This document shows positions 1 through 7,209 of a stretch of 57,481 nucleotides of DNA, piece after piece. Numbering within the stretch: position 1 is the first letter of the stretch; each line of letters opens with the position of its first letter. The notes beneath the pieces are model-generated. The model worked only from the letters and a program-made list of their open reading frames with translations. It made no database searches and was not told the DNA's origin. This DNA comes from Pelosinus fermentans (lineage in GTDB: Bacteria > Bacillota > Negativicutes > DSM-13327). The stretch lies in NCBI GenBank assembly GCA_002434245.1, contig DJJR01000051.1:1-57481 (forward strand), in the 5' to 3' direction. Made by a program: the position numbers and the translations under genes.

Positions 1-65
1 TGTTTATTTTTCAAAGAACACATTCTTTCATAAACATCGCTATCGATTTTAGCGACAACTTTTAA
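1..65 (-). promoter_or_regulatory. Probable rRNA-operon leader running off the left edge
   Basis: On the minus strand the last 20 bases read TGTTCTTTGAAAAATAAACA. This closely matches the TTCTTTGAAAACTGAACA-type element that precedes 16S rRNA in many Firmicutes. It lies just downstream of two tandem consensus promoters and no protein start is visible. I infer that an rRNA operon begins beyond base 1; the rRNA itself is not in the window. Confidence 0.6.
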
Positions 66-94
66 AGTATATCATTTTAAAAAAACTTTGTCAA
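66..94 (-). promoter_or_regulatory. Sigma-A promoter P2 of the putative rrn operon
   Basis: On the minus strand a perfect -35 TTGACA (89-94) and a -10 TATACT (66-71) are separated by exactly 17 bases with a T-rich spacer. It reads toward the leader at the left edge. Confidence 0.75.
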
Positions 95-136
95 TACTTT
101 TTTCGTTTTTTTGCTGTCGTGCTTAACAGCTTACTT

Positions 137-166
137 ATAATAACACGAGCCAATACTCCATGTCAA
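137..166 (-). promoter_or_regulatory. Sigma-A promoter P1 of the putative rrn operon
   Basis: On the minus strand TTGACA (161-166) and TATTAT (137-142) are separated by 18 bases. Its tandem arrangement, about 70 bases upstream of the second promoter, is typical of rRNA operons. Confidence 0.6.
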
Positions 167-250
167 CACTTAATGATTCAAATAAAGTTTATATTGCAAA
201 AATGATACGATCTTTAATTTGTTTTAACTGCTATTCAGATCTAAACGTCA

Positions 251-286
251 AAAATAAAAGCAATCGTCTATTTTGAAGATAGACGA
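251..286 (-). terminator. Rho-independent terminator after a small ORF
   Basis: An 8-bp stem (TCGTCTAT/ATAGACGA, 264-271 and 279-286) is followed on the minus strand by a T-rich run (TTGCTTTTATTTT). It lies about 50 bases downstream of the 32-residue ORF at 338-436. Confidence 0.55.
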
Positions 287-337
287 CTAAAAATGTACAA
301 TACGAACAGACCTCGTTTCATCCTTTTAAATAAACGA

Positions 338-436
338 CTATTTATCGGATAATTCGCTAAGACTATATAAATATAATACTAAGCCTGCAGTCAATATAAT
401 ATGAACTATGTTAAATAACCAATCTCCTAATATCAC
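338..436 (-). CDS. Putative 32-residue single-pass membrane peptide
   Basis: A GTG start at 436 is preceded by AAGGAG with an 8-base gap, and the frame runs 32 codons to TAG at 338-340. The peptide has one hydrophobic segment (about residues 6-25, ending in LVLYLYSLSE) and a short charged tail, so it would span a membrane once. A TATAAT at 474-479 and a terminator at 251-286 make a complete small transcription unit. Its size recalls KdpF-like peptides, but no kdp genes are nearby and the sequence does not clearly match. Product unknown; existence supported by the Shine-Dalgarno, the promoter and the terminator. Confidence 0.45.
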   Translation of the reverse strand: MILGDWLFNIVHIILTAGLVLYLYSLSELSDK

Positions 437-473
437 AATATCATCTCCTTACTTTTAGCTAAGCATTAATATC

Positions 474-557
474 ATTATAGAGTTACGTATAAAATTTCGA
501 TTACCTGTCGTTTACCTGTTTTTATATTACCAAAAAACTATGACGAAAATGTGACGA
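474..557 (-). promoter_or_regulatory. Promoter with 11-bp-period direct repeats
   Basis: A TATAAT -10 (474-479, minus) has no good -35. In its place are two copies of TTACCTGT on the plus strand (501-508 and 512-519) exactly 11 bases apart. A second pair, TGACGA at 541-546 and 552-557, has the same 11-base period. Tandem repeats at one helical turn overlapping the -35 are the usual layout for OmpR/PhoB-type activators; the first pair loosely resembles a Pho box. The regulator is not identified. Confidence 0.45.
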
Positions 558-614
558 GAGCAAACAATAGCCGCCTACCTTAAAATCAAAGATAGTCGGC
601 CACTCTTACTACTC

Positions 615-788
615 TTATTCTTTTGCGAGAAGTCTAGCAACAACTATAATTCCTGAAATCTTGAGTAATTCTATACTCGAGACCATAATTGACGTGTTTA
701 AAGGTATGTCTGAGGATATGATCAAATCCATGCCTGAAACTAAAACCACAATCATAGCTGATACCATGACCGAATTCTCCAAAGTCAC
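615..788 (-). CDS. Putative small hydrophobic protein
   Basis: A GTG at 788 is preceded by AGGTGG with a 6-base gap and opens a 57-codon frame. It has two hydrophobic stretches (around VSAMIVVLVSGM and LLKISGIIVVARLL) and a lysine-glutamate end. An upstream TTG at 803 is possible but sits on the Shine-Dalgarno. An imperfect hairpin at 570-602 follows, without a strong T run. I do not recognise the family; it may be a small membrane protein. Support is limited to start context and hydrophobic pattern. Confidence 0.35.
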   Translation of the reverse strand: MTLENSVMVSAMIVVLVSGMDLIISSDIPLNTSIMVSSIELLKISGIIVVARLLAKE

Positions 789-803
789 GACCAACCACCT
801 CAA

Positions 804-992
804 ATATTCTGTTTACTACTATACTATGTAATGAAGAAATAACGGTGCCAATTGAAAGTCATTATGTAAAGAAATCGGCTTTCTCAATTAAATCAGCGAT
901 TCTGCCAGATAAAAAAACGACTACATTCTAAAATCTCGAACATTTGATTCTTTAATAATTTATTGATAAAGCATTACTAAGGGGATGTTACC
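804..992. other. Intergenic, no gene seen
   Basis: An AT-rich gap between divergent small genes. It must hold the promoter of the gene at 993, but no clean -35/-10 pair stands out. Confidence 0.4.
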
Positions 993-1211
993 ATGAAATG
1001 TCCAATGTGCGGTACAAATACACAATATAATTTCCTATATTGTCCAACTTGCGGCTATAAAACAGTGCTAGAGGTTGAGCAGCCAATACCAAATTGGAGA
1101 CAACTACCAGGTTTTCGTTCTAAAACACCATGGAAGATGATCCTAGCTGTAATAATTTACGTATGGATATTACTCGCAATTATTGTTTCCTTTTTTGGCG
1201 GTATAATATAA
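993..1211 (+). CDS. Zinc-ribbon small membrane protein
   Basis: This 72-residue protein begins with a zinc-ribbon made of two CxxC pairs (CPMC at residues 3-6 and CPTC at 17-20), followed by a linker rich in proline and basic residues. A C-terminal transmembrane helix covers about residues 49-70 (MILAVIIYVWILLAIIVSFF). The ATG has a Shine-Dalgarno (AAGGGGATG) about 7 bases upstream. Such zinc-ribbon/one-helix proteins are common in Firmicutes and mostly uncharacterised. It stands alone, with a hairpin 70 bases downstream. The metal site is inferred from cysteine spacing. Confidence 0.75.
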   Translation: MKCPMCGTNTQYNFLYCPTCGYKTVLEVEQPIPNWRQLPGFRSKTPWKMILAVIIYVWILLAIIVSFFGGII

Positions 1212-1280
1212 TGGGCACAAACGCTTCACCTAAAATAATCCTATTATTGAAATAATAAATTCTAGCTCATAACAAAAGCA

Positions 1281-1319
1281 AAACCATGTCCTGGAGTCTT
1301 TTCTCCTCAGACATGGTTT
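1281..1319. terminator. Hairpin after the zinc-ribbon gene
   Basis: A 10-bp stem (AAACCATGTC/GACATGGTTT) encloses a second small pairing. The T-rich side (TTGCTTTTGTTAT) is on the minus strand, so direction is ambiguous; it may serve both strands. Confidence 0.45.
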
Positions 1320-1433
1320 CAGATGTTATTGCAATACATCATTTTTTGCTATTGGTATAACTATATACTAATTGATAATGATTGTCAATTACTTTTCCCT
1401 TTTTTGATACTAATTTTATATTTTAAAGTATTA

Positions 1434-1461
1434 AGAAGAAAAAGCACCCTCAAAAGATGCT
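1434..1461 (-). terminator. Terminator of a decayed minus-strand gene
   Basis: A short stem (AGCATC/GGTGCT on the minus strand) is followed by TTTTTCTTCTT. It lies 165 bases beyond the stop codon of the decayed reading frame at 1626-2040, which explains an otherwise orphan terminator. Confidence 0.5.
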
Positions 1462-1625
1462 CTTACAATGAACATTAACCTTTTAACGTAAAGATTTGAC
1501 CGTAAAATCTGGCAAATGGCTAGTTATTGAAGTAAACATTTCGGTTTTAAATCATTATCTTATACTTCCAATAGCACACAAAAACAGAATCATAGCAAAA
1601 AATACTAAAGGAAATTGGTCTTTGG

Positions 1626-2040
1626 TTAAAAGTCTGGAAATTCTTCAACCTTTTCCATGTTGCTTAATTGTTCTATCGCTTCATTTTTGGTTTTGCCAAT
1701 TATTTTACCCTGTTTTGTTTTAAAATTTAAGAAAAAAAATCCATCATTAGATACAACAATTGCTGAAGTTTTGTCGTTACTGAATATTGGAGTAATAAAA
1801 TCTGCACTCTTGCTTATGATAACCCTCTCCCTTTATTGTCTGATGATTCGGAATATACTTCTATCTTATCCAATAAGAGGTAATATTATCCTTTAAATTA
1901 GAAATATTAGATAATTATAAGATTTTTATCAGTATCACAAGATTCTTAAATTTAGAGAAGTTATCAAAACCAGCAAAATTCAATTTTATTCCTTCTTGCA
2001 CCAGTTGCTAAAAATACTTATATAGATTACCTGCTGAAGA
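1626..2040 (-). pseudogene. Decayed gene of unknown function
   Basis: No intact frame exists, but on the minus strand convincing protein sequence can be followed through at least two frame changes and two in-frame stops. Recognisable stretches in order are SSAGNLYKYF, QLVQEGIKLNFAGFDNF, LSNISNLKDNITSYW, DKIEVYSESSDNKGRGLS, SKSADFITPIFSNDKTS and GKTKNEAIEQLSNMEK, ending at a TAA at 1626-1628. The last uninterrupted part runs about 60 codons. Such continuity across shifted frames is a signature of a recently inactivated gene. I do not recognise the family. The upstream end is unclear. Confidence 0.5.
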
Positions 2041-2148
2041 TTTAAAGGTTCATTAAATCTTCAGTATAGAATATGTTTTACCAGGACATACTGTTATTGA
2101 CGACCTCTCTTGTCGTTTTTTAACACTTCTTCTCTCCCATTTTTTTAT

Positions 2149-2175
2149 GGCTCTCCTTAGGAGAGCTTTTTTTAT
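2149..2175 (+). terminator. Rho-independent terminator
   Basis: The stem GCTCTCC/GGAGAGC has a 3-base loop and a run of T on the plus strand. A smaller stem plus six T (ACGAC/GTCGT, 2100-2121) lies 30 bases before it. No plus-strand gene precedes them, so they may end a small RNA or be relics. Confidence 0.6.
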
Positions 2176-2251
2176 TTTCTTGCACATAAAGCAATGAAAT
2201 GAATATGATACAGTAGTACATCTCCAATTTATTGCTTACATAGCAATAATC

Positions 2252-2287
2252 TACTGGCTGCTTATTTTAAGCAGCCAGTATTTTTAT
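2252..2287 (+). terminator. Strong 13-bp hairpin with T run
   Basis: TACTGGCTGCTTA pairs perfectly with TAAGCAGCCAGTA around a TTT loop, followed by TTTTTAT. No coding frame leads into it. Confidence 0.6.
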
Positions 2288-2351
2288 AGATAACCGATGA
2301 CGCGCTCTTATTTACTATAGATCATATTATTAATATAGCTTATACTTATAG

Positions 2352-2397
2352 AAGAAATACACGGGTTAAAGTACTCGCTTTAACCCGTGTATTTCTT
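2352..2397. repeat. Perfect 20-bp inverted repeat
   Basis: The 20-base arm at 2352-2371 (reads AAGAAATACACGGG then TTAAAG) is perfectly matched by 2378-2397 around a 6-base loop. It could be a bidirectional terminator for merR; the T content after either arm is modest. Confidence 0.7.
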
Positions 2398-2539
2398 TAT
2401 TATTTAATTTTAATGATCTCCACATATACTGATTTTATCATCCCTGCTATGACATTAACCAACATAGCCGATGGTTCTCTACAATAAAACAGAGAGCAAA
2501 CTCATTACAGTTTAACGCTCTTATTCCCAAGTGTAGTTG

Positions 2540-2926
2540 CTAATCTTCCGGTCTCTTTAGTGCTTTTTCTTTATCAACTATTGCTTGTTCATAGCTTGTA
2601 ATTTTATAATCCAGGCGTTCCAGCGTTTTCCTCATATCTTCCATTCTTTTTATTATCTGCTTACGCTGCTCAATAAAGAGTTCTTTCCTTGCTTCAATGG
2701 TTTCATCACCCTGTTGAAACAGCCCAATATACTCAATTAAGACTTCAATAGGAAGACCTGCACTCCGCATACATTTGATAAATTCGACCCACTTACAGTC
2801 TTCTTCAGTATAATCCCTGATTCTGCTTTTATTGCGATTCACACGTGGAAGTAGCCCGATGCGTTCATAATAGCGGAGTGTATCCTGTGAAACATCAAAT
2901 TTTTCACTTACTTCTGTAATAGTCAT
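2540..2926 (-). CDS. MerR-family regulator, AdhR-like
   Basis: This 128-residue protein has the MerR winged-helix DNA-binding domain (residues 1-70: ITEVSEKFDVSQDTLRYYER, then IGLLPR) and a long C-terminal dimerisation coiled coil (about 80-120). A single cysteine sits at position 52 in IKCMRSAGL, as in the Bacillus subtilis aldehyde sensor AdhR, where Cys52 detects formaldehyde and methylglyoxal. The start has GGAGGTG upstream. It follows two aldo/keto reductase genes on the same strand after a 137-base gap. The promoter of those genes carries a MerR-type operator at 5335-5365, so it probably activates them in response to reactive aldehydes. Family assignment is firm; the ligand is inferred. 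Confidence 0.85.
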   Translation of the reverse strand: MTITEVSEKFDVSQDTLRYYERIGLLPRVNRNKSRIRDYTEEDCKWVEFIKCMRSAGLPIEVLIEYIGLFQQGDETIEARKELFIEQRKQIIKRMEDMRKTLERLDYKITSYEQAIVDKEKALKRPED

Positions 2927-3063
2927 GCGCTTTCACCTCCTATTTACGACATCACTAAAAGAACTTCTTGGAGCATTTGCAAATGGCACTTACTTTAATC
3001 CCGGTTCTTCCTACCATAGATATTCCATAGTGACCACCACCATAACGATCTGCAAAAAGGAAG

Positions 3064-4188
3064 CTATGATGCTTCAAACGTATCCGCTACATCCTTTAAA
3101 ACTTTTGTAATCTCAATATGCTGCGGACAATGTTTTTCACACAGTTTGCATTCGATACAGTCTGATGCTTTACCATGTGTTTTTGCATAGTTATTATAAT
3201 ATACCTGTTGTATCGAAAATGCTGTTTTTAAAGATTGTTTTTCTGTATTGTATAATGCAAAATACTTGGGAATGGCTATGTGTTTCGGACAGTCATCTAC
3301 ACAGTACTGGCAGGCTGTACAGGGAACTGCAATTGCTTCATTAATCGTCGTTACAGCCTGTTTTACAATATCATATTCTTCCTGCACCAATGGTTTAAAC
3401 GCCTGCATATATCCTGTATTATCCAGTAGCTGCTCCTTGTCAGACATCCCACTTAACACCATCATAACTCCTTCCAGACTTGCTGCATAACGAACAGCCC
3501 ATGAGGATATGGACAATTCAGGATGATATTCTTTAAATAATTCCTCTGCTTTTTCAGGCACCTTTGCAAGATTACCACCTTTGACAGGTTCCATAACAAT
3601 AATCGGCTTATTATGTTTTCTTGCTACTTCGTAGCACTTCCGTGACTGAATGCTTTCATTGTCCCAATCCAGATAATTAATCTGTAACTGGACAAAATCG
3701 ACTTCCGGATGTGCTGCCAGGATTTCTTCTAATAATTCCGCATGATCATGATAAGAAAATCCCATCTGTCTAATTCTTCCTGATTTTTTCTTTTCTTGCA
3801 CAAATGCAAAACTATCTAATCGTTGAGCTGTCTCATAATTCGTTACACCCAGATTGTGAAGAAGATAGTAATCGAAGTACTCTACACCGCATTTTTCTAA
3901 CTGTTCGTTAAAGATTCTTTCCTGGTCTTCCTTGGTTTTCAAAAACATGGTTGGTAATTTTGTGGCTACGGTGAAGCTGTCTCTGTTATGACGCTTTACT
4001 ACAGCCTCTCGAATCGCGATCTCACTCTTACCCGCATGATACATATAAGCGGTATCAAAATAGGTAAAGCCTCTTTCCAAAAAAGTATCCACCATTTGAT
4101 TTAACGTATCCATATCAATACTTGTCGGATCCTCCTGGCTCTTTACCGGTAATCGCATAAAGCCAAATCCTAATTTTTTCTGTTCCAT
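3064..4188 (-). CDS. Aldo/keto reductase with C-terminal 4Fe-4S domain
   Basis: A 374-residue protein of the COG1453 type. The N-terminal two thirds is an aldo/keto reductase barrel with the family tyrosine in FDTAYMYH and YYLLHN further on. The last 90 residues hold two ferredoxin-like cysteine clusters, [14 protein letters not shown] and [14 protein letters not shown], suggesting two 4Fe-4S clusters. This fusion is widespread in anaerobes, where it is thought to couple carbonyl reduction to ferredoxin chemistry, though the substrate is unknown. AGGAGG precedes the ATG. It lies 80 bases after the second aldo/keto reductase gene, presumably in the same operon. Confidence 0.88.
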   Translation of the reverse strand: MEQKKLGFGFMRLPVKSQEDPTSIDMDTLNQMVDTFLERGFTYFDTAYMYHAGKSEIAIREAVVKRHNRDSFTVATKLPTMFLKTKEDQERIFNEQLEKCGVEYFDYYLLHNLGVTNYETAQRLDSFAFVQEKKKSGRIRQMGFSYHDHAELLEEILAAHPEVDFVQLQINYLDWDNESIQSRKCYEVARKHNKPIIVMEPVKGGNLAKVPEKAEELFKEYHPELSISSWAVRYAASLEGVMMVLSGMSDKEQLLDNTGYMQAFKPLVQEEYDIVKQAVTTINEAIAVPCTACQYCVDDCPKHIAIPKYFALYNTEKQSLKTAFSIQQVYYNNYAKTHGKASDCIECKLCEKHCPQHIEITKVLKDVADTFEAS

Positions 4189-4268
4189 CTCTTATTTCCT
4201 CCTGTTCTTTTTTACAAACACAGCAAACCAGTTACCAAGTTCAGGTACCTGATTCGTTACCGATAAGG

Positions 4269-5270
4269 TTATTTTTTTACAAATTTGTTCTCACGGGCAC
4301 TGTAGCGTGGTCCGATATTTGGATATTTCTTTAATACCTTTTCGATCTCTTGCAGATCCATAGCATTCAGAGTTACATCTGCCGCGCCTGTATTTTCTTC
4401 CAGATATTTTCTGCGTTTTGTTCCGGGAATAGGAATGATATTATCACTTTGTGCCATTACCCATGCTATGGCAAGTTGTGCGGGTGTGCAATTCTTACCT
4501 GCAGCAAATTCGGCAAATTCATCTGCTAATTTTTGATTATTATCTAAATATTCTCCATTATAGCGCGGCAGATTCTTGCGAAAATCATTGGATGCAAGTG
4601 TACTTACGTTGAGATTGTTGGTAATCAATCCACGGCTTAAGGGAGCAAAGGGAACGAATGTTATACCCAACTCTTTGGTTAATGGAAGAATCTCTTTTTC
4701 CACTTCACGAGTGAGTAACGAGTATTCACTTTGTACCGCCGTTATCGGGTGGACAGCATACGCCTTTTTCAAGTCCTCTGGCGTACACTCACTTAAACCT
4801 AAGTAACGTACTTTCCCTTCCTTTACCAGTTCAGACATGGCACCTACTGTTTCTTCTACAGGAACATTCGGGTCAACACGGTGTGCATAATAAAGATCAA
4901 TGGTATCGATTTTCAGACGTCTGAGGCTGCCCTCAACAGCGTGCTTCATCCACTTCGGCGAAGCATCAAGATAAGTATCACCGCCAGCAAATACATCGCC
5001 AGTTGCCTCTCTTACACGAAAAGCAAATTTCGTTGCAATAAAAATCTTATTGCGTTTTGGAACCAGCACGTTAGAAATCAATTCTTCATTTACACCGTTT
5101 CCATAAATATCAGCCGTATCCCAGAAGTTTACCCCAAGATCTAATGCATATTGTAAAGTGGCAATACTTTCTTTATCATCTTTCTGCCCGTAAGCAGTGC
5201 TCATTCCCATGCAGCCTAACCCAACTGCTGATACTTCCATGTCTGTATTTCCTAGTTTTCTGTATTTCAT
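4269..5270 (-). CDS. Aldo/keto reductase
   Basis: A classic NADPH-dependent aldo/keto reductase barrel of 333 residues. It begins [20 protein letters not shown] and carries [11 protein letters not shown] (catalytic Asp and Tyr), the lysine region IFIATKF, YYAHRVD and the cofactor-binding end [16 protein letters not shown]. The start at 5270 is chosen because GGGAGG lies 8 bases upstream; an in-frame ATG 21 bases earlier lacks a ribosome site. It is the first gene of the aldehyde-response operon, directly behind the MerR-type promoter. It probably reduces toxic aldehydes such as methylglyoxal; this is inferred from the AdhR-like regulator. Confidence 0.88.
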   Translation of the reverse strand: MKYRKLGNTDMEVSAVGLGCMGMSTAYGQKDDKESIATLQYALDLGVNFWDTADIYGNGVNEELISNVLVPKRNKIFIATKFAFRVREATGDVFAGGDTYLDASPKWMKHAVEGSLRRLKIDTIDLYYAHRVDPNVPVEETVGAMSELVKEGKVRYLGLSECTPEDLKKAYAVHPITAVQSEYSLLTREVEKEILPLTKELGITFVPFAPLSRGLITNNLNVSTLASNDFRKNLPRYNGEYLDNNQKLADEFAEFAAGKNCTPAQLAIAWVMAQSDNIIPIPGTKRRKYLEENTGAADVTLNAMDLQEIEKVLKKYPNIGPRYSARENKFVKK

Positions 5271-5334
5271 CGTAATAACCTCCCTTTTCATACTTGTTTT
5301 TTCTTGTTATAATTTCTTTCTTCCTACTATCTAA

Positions 5335-5365
5335 ACTCTAGCACTTGGAGTTTACTCCATGTCAA
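5335..5365 (-). promoter_or_regulatory. MerR-type promoter and operator
   Basis: On the minus strand -35 TTGACA (5360-5365) and -10 TAGAGT (5335-5340) are separated by 19 bases, longer than the normal 17. The spacer contains the dyad TGGAGT-AA-ACTCCA (5346-5359). Over-long spacers with a central dyad are the hallmark of promoters activated by MerR-family proteins through DNA untwisting. The regulator at 2540-2926 is the obvious candidate. Confidence 0.8.
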
Positions 5366-5819
5366 TAGTTTTTTTAAAAACTTCCCCTAACTTAAATAAT
5401 TATCATATCACTTTGAGTTCACTATAAATTATGAACTATTCGTACATCGATCAGGTAATGGCAATAGGAAATACCAAGAAATTACAAATACAAACAATCT
5501 TTGGAAATTTGACATCTTCTGATGTACGAAATATTAGGTAAGGTATAACCAAGTGGTCAGCTTGCTACTGTAAATGCTGCAGATACCAAACGATATTACT
5601 CATGACGGTGGAGTGTTTCCTATTCACCCGCGGATCGGGAGTACAAATGGTTGAGATATTGATAATTTTTTTGCCCTTCCCCTTTCCCACACATCCTTAT
5701 CAATGATGGCAGGATGACTTTCCTTTCTTCCACGTTACTAACAGTACTCCAATACCGCTACGCTTATATCCTTTAGGATCAGCCCCTAATTTATTAATAA
5801 TTACTACAGCATGATACTC
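5366..5819. other. Intergenic stretch without recognisable gene
   Basis: About 450 bases with no convincing frame, ribosome site or strong hairpin. It separates the divergent aldo/keto reductase operon and the small sporulation gene. Confidence 0.5.
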
Positions 5820-5847
5820 ACCTCTTCTGTTTAGGTATCATACAATA
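5820..5847 (+). promoter_or_regulatory. Possible sigma-K promoter
   Basis: An AC (5820-5821), 17 bases, then CATACAATA (5839-5847) fits the late mother-cell sigma-K consensus AC-N16/17-CATANNNTA. It lies 30 bases before the small glycine-rich spore-type gene. Confidence 0.45.
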
Positions 5848-5876
5848 TATTAATTGACGATAAAGGAGGAATACTT

Positions 5877-5996
5877 ATGGGTTTAGGTTTTGGAGGTGGT
5901 CGTAATGGCTTCGGCGGTTCCGGCTGTATTATTATTATAATTATTATCTTATTATTATTCTGTTGCGATAATAACGATTGTTCCTCTGGTTGTTAA
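5877..5996 (+). CDS. YjcZ-like small sporulation peptide
   Basis: A 39-residue peptide with a glycine-rich head (MGLGFGGGRNGFGGSG), a run of isoleucine and leucine that forms one hydrophobic helix (residues 18-27), and a cysteine-rich tail (CC, C, C-terminal GC). AAAGGAGG stands 7 bases before the ATG. The layout resembles YjcZ/YczN-type peptides made late in sporulation, and the upstream motif fits sigma-K. A terminator follows closely. The exact function of these peptides is not known. The extra cysteines are not typical of YjcZ and may crosslink in the coat. Confidence 0.75.
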   Translation: MGLGFGGGRNGFGGSGCIIIIIIILLLFCCDNNDCSSGC

Positions 5997-6031
5997 TTCT
6001 TCTAAATTAATCCGCCAAACCGTTTCCTCTT

Positions 6032-6070
6032 GCAAACCACGTTTCCACCAAGACGTGGTTTGTTTTTTTT
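6032..6070 (+). terminator. Terminator of the small sporulation gene
   Basis: GCAAACCACGT pairs with ACGTGGTTTGT and is followed by eight T, 35 bases after the stop codon. Confidence 0.8.
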
Positions 6071-6077
6071 GCATAGA

Positions 6078-6125
6078 AACCCCTTTTAGTAGACTTGGAC
6101 TTGTTTTTGTCTAACAAAAGGGGTT
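6078..6125. repeat. 17-bp imperfect inverted repeat
   Basis: AACCCCTTTTAGTAGAC at 6078-6094 pairs with 6109-6125 with two mismatches. It follows the preceding terminator by 8 bases and could be a second terminator or part of a decayed minus-strand unit. Confidence 0.45.
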
Positions 6126-6231
6126 CTCTTCATATTAGGACGGTTTCATACGTACTATTTATCTGATTAAAAAAACAACTATCACGCCAAGTTTGTTTAC
6201 ATGGAGCAAATTCCCCTCACTAACCATCTTA

Positions 6232-6601
6232 TCAATATTTAAGATACAACGTAATACACTCAAACTCAGTTCTATCTAACCAGTTTTTAGATCGTGATTG
6301 ATACATATGATCCATATCTCCTATAATTGTGCCATATTCTCTGTGTTTCCACGCTGTCGACGCTACATACTCTATAAGAAACGTCTATGAGTTCTCAAAT
6401 TACCTCTAATACGTTTCTTGCCATTCGCTTATATTCATCGATTCCCGATATTGCAGCAAACTCAGCAATCGCAACTGGGTAAGCAGCAGTTAGCTTAATG
6501 ATATGTTCTTTCATTTGGGGCCAAAAATACCCACCTGATTGCTTGTATGCCTCAATAAGCGAATCAAGTCCAAAACATTGATTGTTAAGTATATAGAAAG
6601 T
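6232..6601 (-). pseudogene. Decayed gene of unknown function
   Basis: From 6601 to a TGA at 6395-6397 the minus strand is open for 68 codons without a start, and reads like real protein ([54 protein letters not shown]). After a frame change a second stretch, TFLIEYVASTAWKHREYG through WLDRTEFECITLYLKY, runs to a TGA at 6232-6234. The two parts probably come from one gene or two neighbouring ones. The 5' end is missing, cut off by a hairpin just before ridA's 3' side. Family not recognised. Confidence 0.5.
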
Positions 6602-6692
6602 TTAAACCGCTTAAAATGATTTCTAAGCGGTTTATCAAAAACATATTTTATATAATCCATTTGGATTTACTAAGCAACCACTCTGTACTCAA

Positions 6693-7076
6693 TTATTTTA
6701 CTAGAATTGCAATCACTTCGATTTCAACCACCGCATCTTTAGGAAGCCTAGCAACCTGCAAGCATGCTCTTGCCGGGCATGCTTGAGTAAAATAAGTAGC
6801 ATAAACTCCATTCATGGCGGCAAAATCATTCATGTCCTTTAAGTATACGGTCGTTTTTACTACATTATCAAATGAGCTACCGGCGGCTGCCAGAATAGCT
6901 TTTATATTTTCCAGCGATTGCTGTGTCTGAGCTTCAATTCCACCATCAATAATATTGCCACTGTCCTTATCGGCCGGTAATTGACCAGAGATAAACAAAA
7001 ATCCATTTGCCTTTATCGCCTGAGAATACGGCCCAATTGCTTTCGGCGCTTGCTCAGTATTAACAACTTGCTTCAT
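6693..7076 (-). CDS. ridA: RidA family 2-iminobutanoate/2-iminopropanoate deaminase
   Basis: A 127-residue YjgF/YER057c/UK114 protein with the family landmarks [19 protein letters not shown] at the start and [20 protein letters not shown] at the end. The conserved arginine of PARA, which binds the substrate carboxylate, is present. RidA hydrolyses reactive enamines/imines such as 2-aminoacrylate to the 2-keto acid and ammonia. It lies 134 bases downstream of tnaA on the same strand. Tryptophanase releases 2-aminoacrylate, so the pairing makes biochemical sense. GGGGGAG precedes the ATG. A hairpin lies between the two genes. Confidence 0.93.
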   Translation of the reverse strand: MKQVVNTEQAPKAIGPYSQAIKANGFLFISGQLPADKDSGNIIDGGIEAQTQQSLENIKAILAAAGSSFDNVVKTTVYLKDMNDFAAMNGVYATYFTQACPARACLQVARLPKDAVVEIEVIAILVK

Positions 7077-7154
7077 CAGGTTCTCCCCCTACTTTATATT
7101 CTATTACCATATTAATGACCTACGTACAACATACAATAAACATCTCTATTATTA

Positions 7155-7198
7155 CATATGAGGCTGGCATCGTATAAAAATGACGCTAGCCTCATATG
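7155..7198 (-). repeat. Hairpin between tnaA and ridA
   Basis: CATATGAGGCT (minus strand) pairs with AGCCTCATATG across a 20-base interior with further partial pairing. There is no strong T run, so it may be a processing or attenuating hairpin rather than a full terminator. Confidence 0.55.
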
Positions 7199-7209
7199 AG
7201 TGGTCGTTT

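Noticed and set aside
1496..1896. Two overlapping plus-strand frames of 75 and 79 codons
   Set aside because: They lie antisense to protein-like minus-strand sequence that ends at a terminator, and have no ribosome sites.
5530..5640. A tRNA-like or small coding segment
   Set aside because: No cloverleaf with an acceptor stem and T-arm could be drawn, and no ribosome site precedes any frame.
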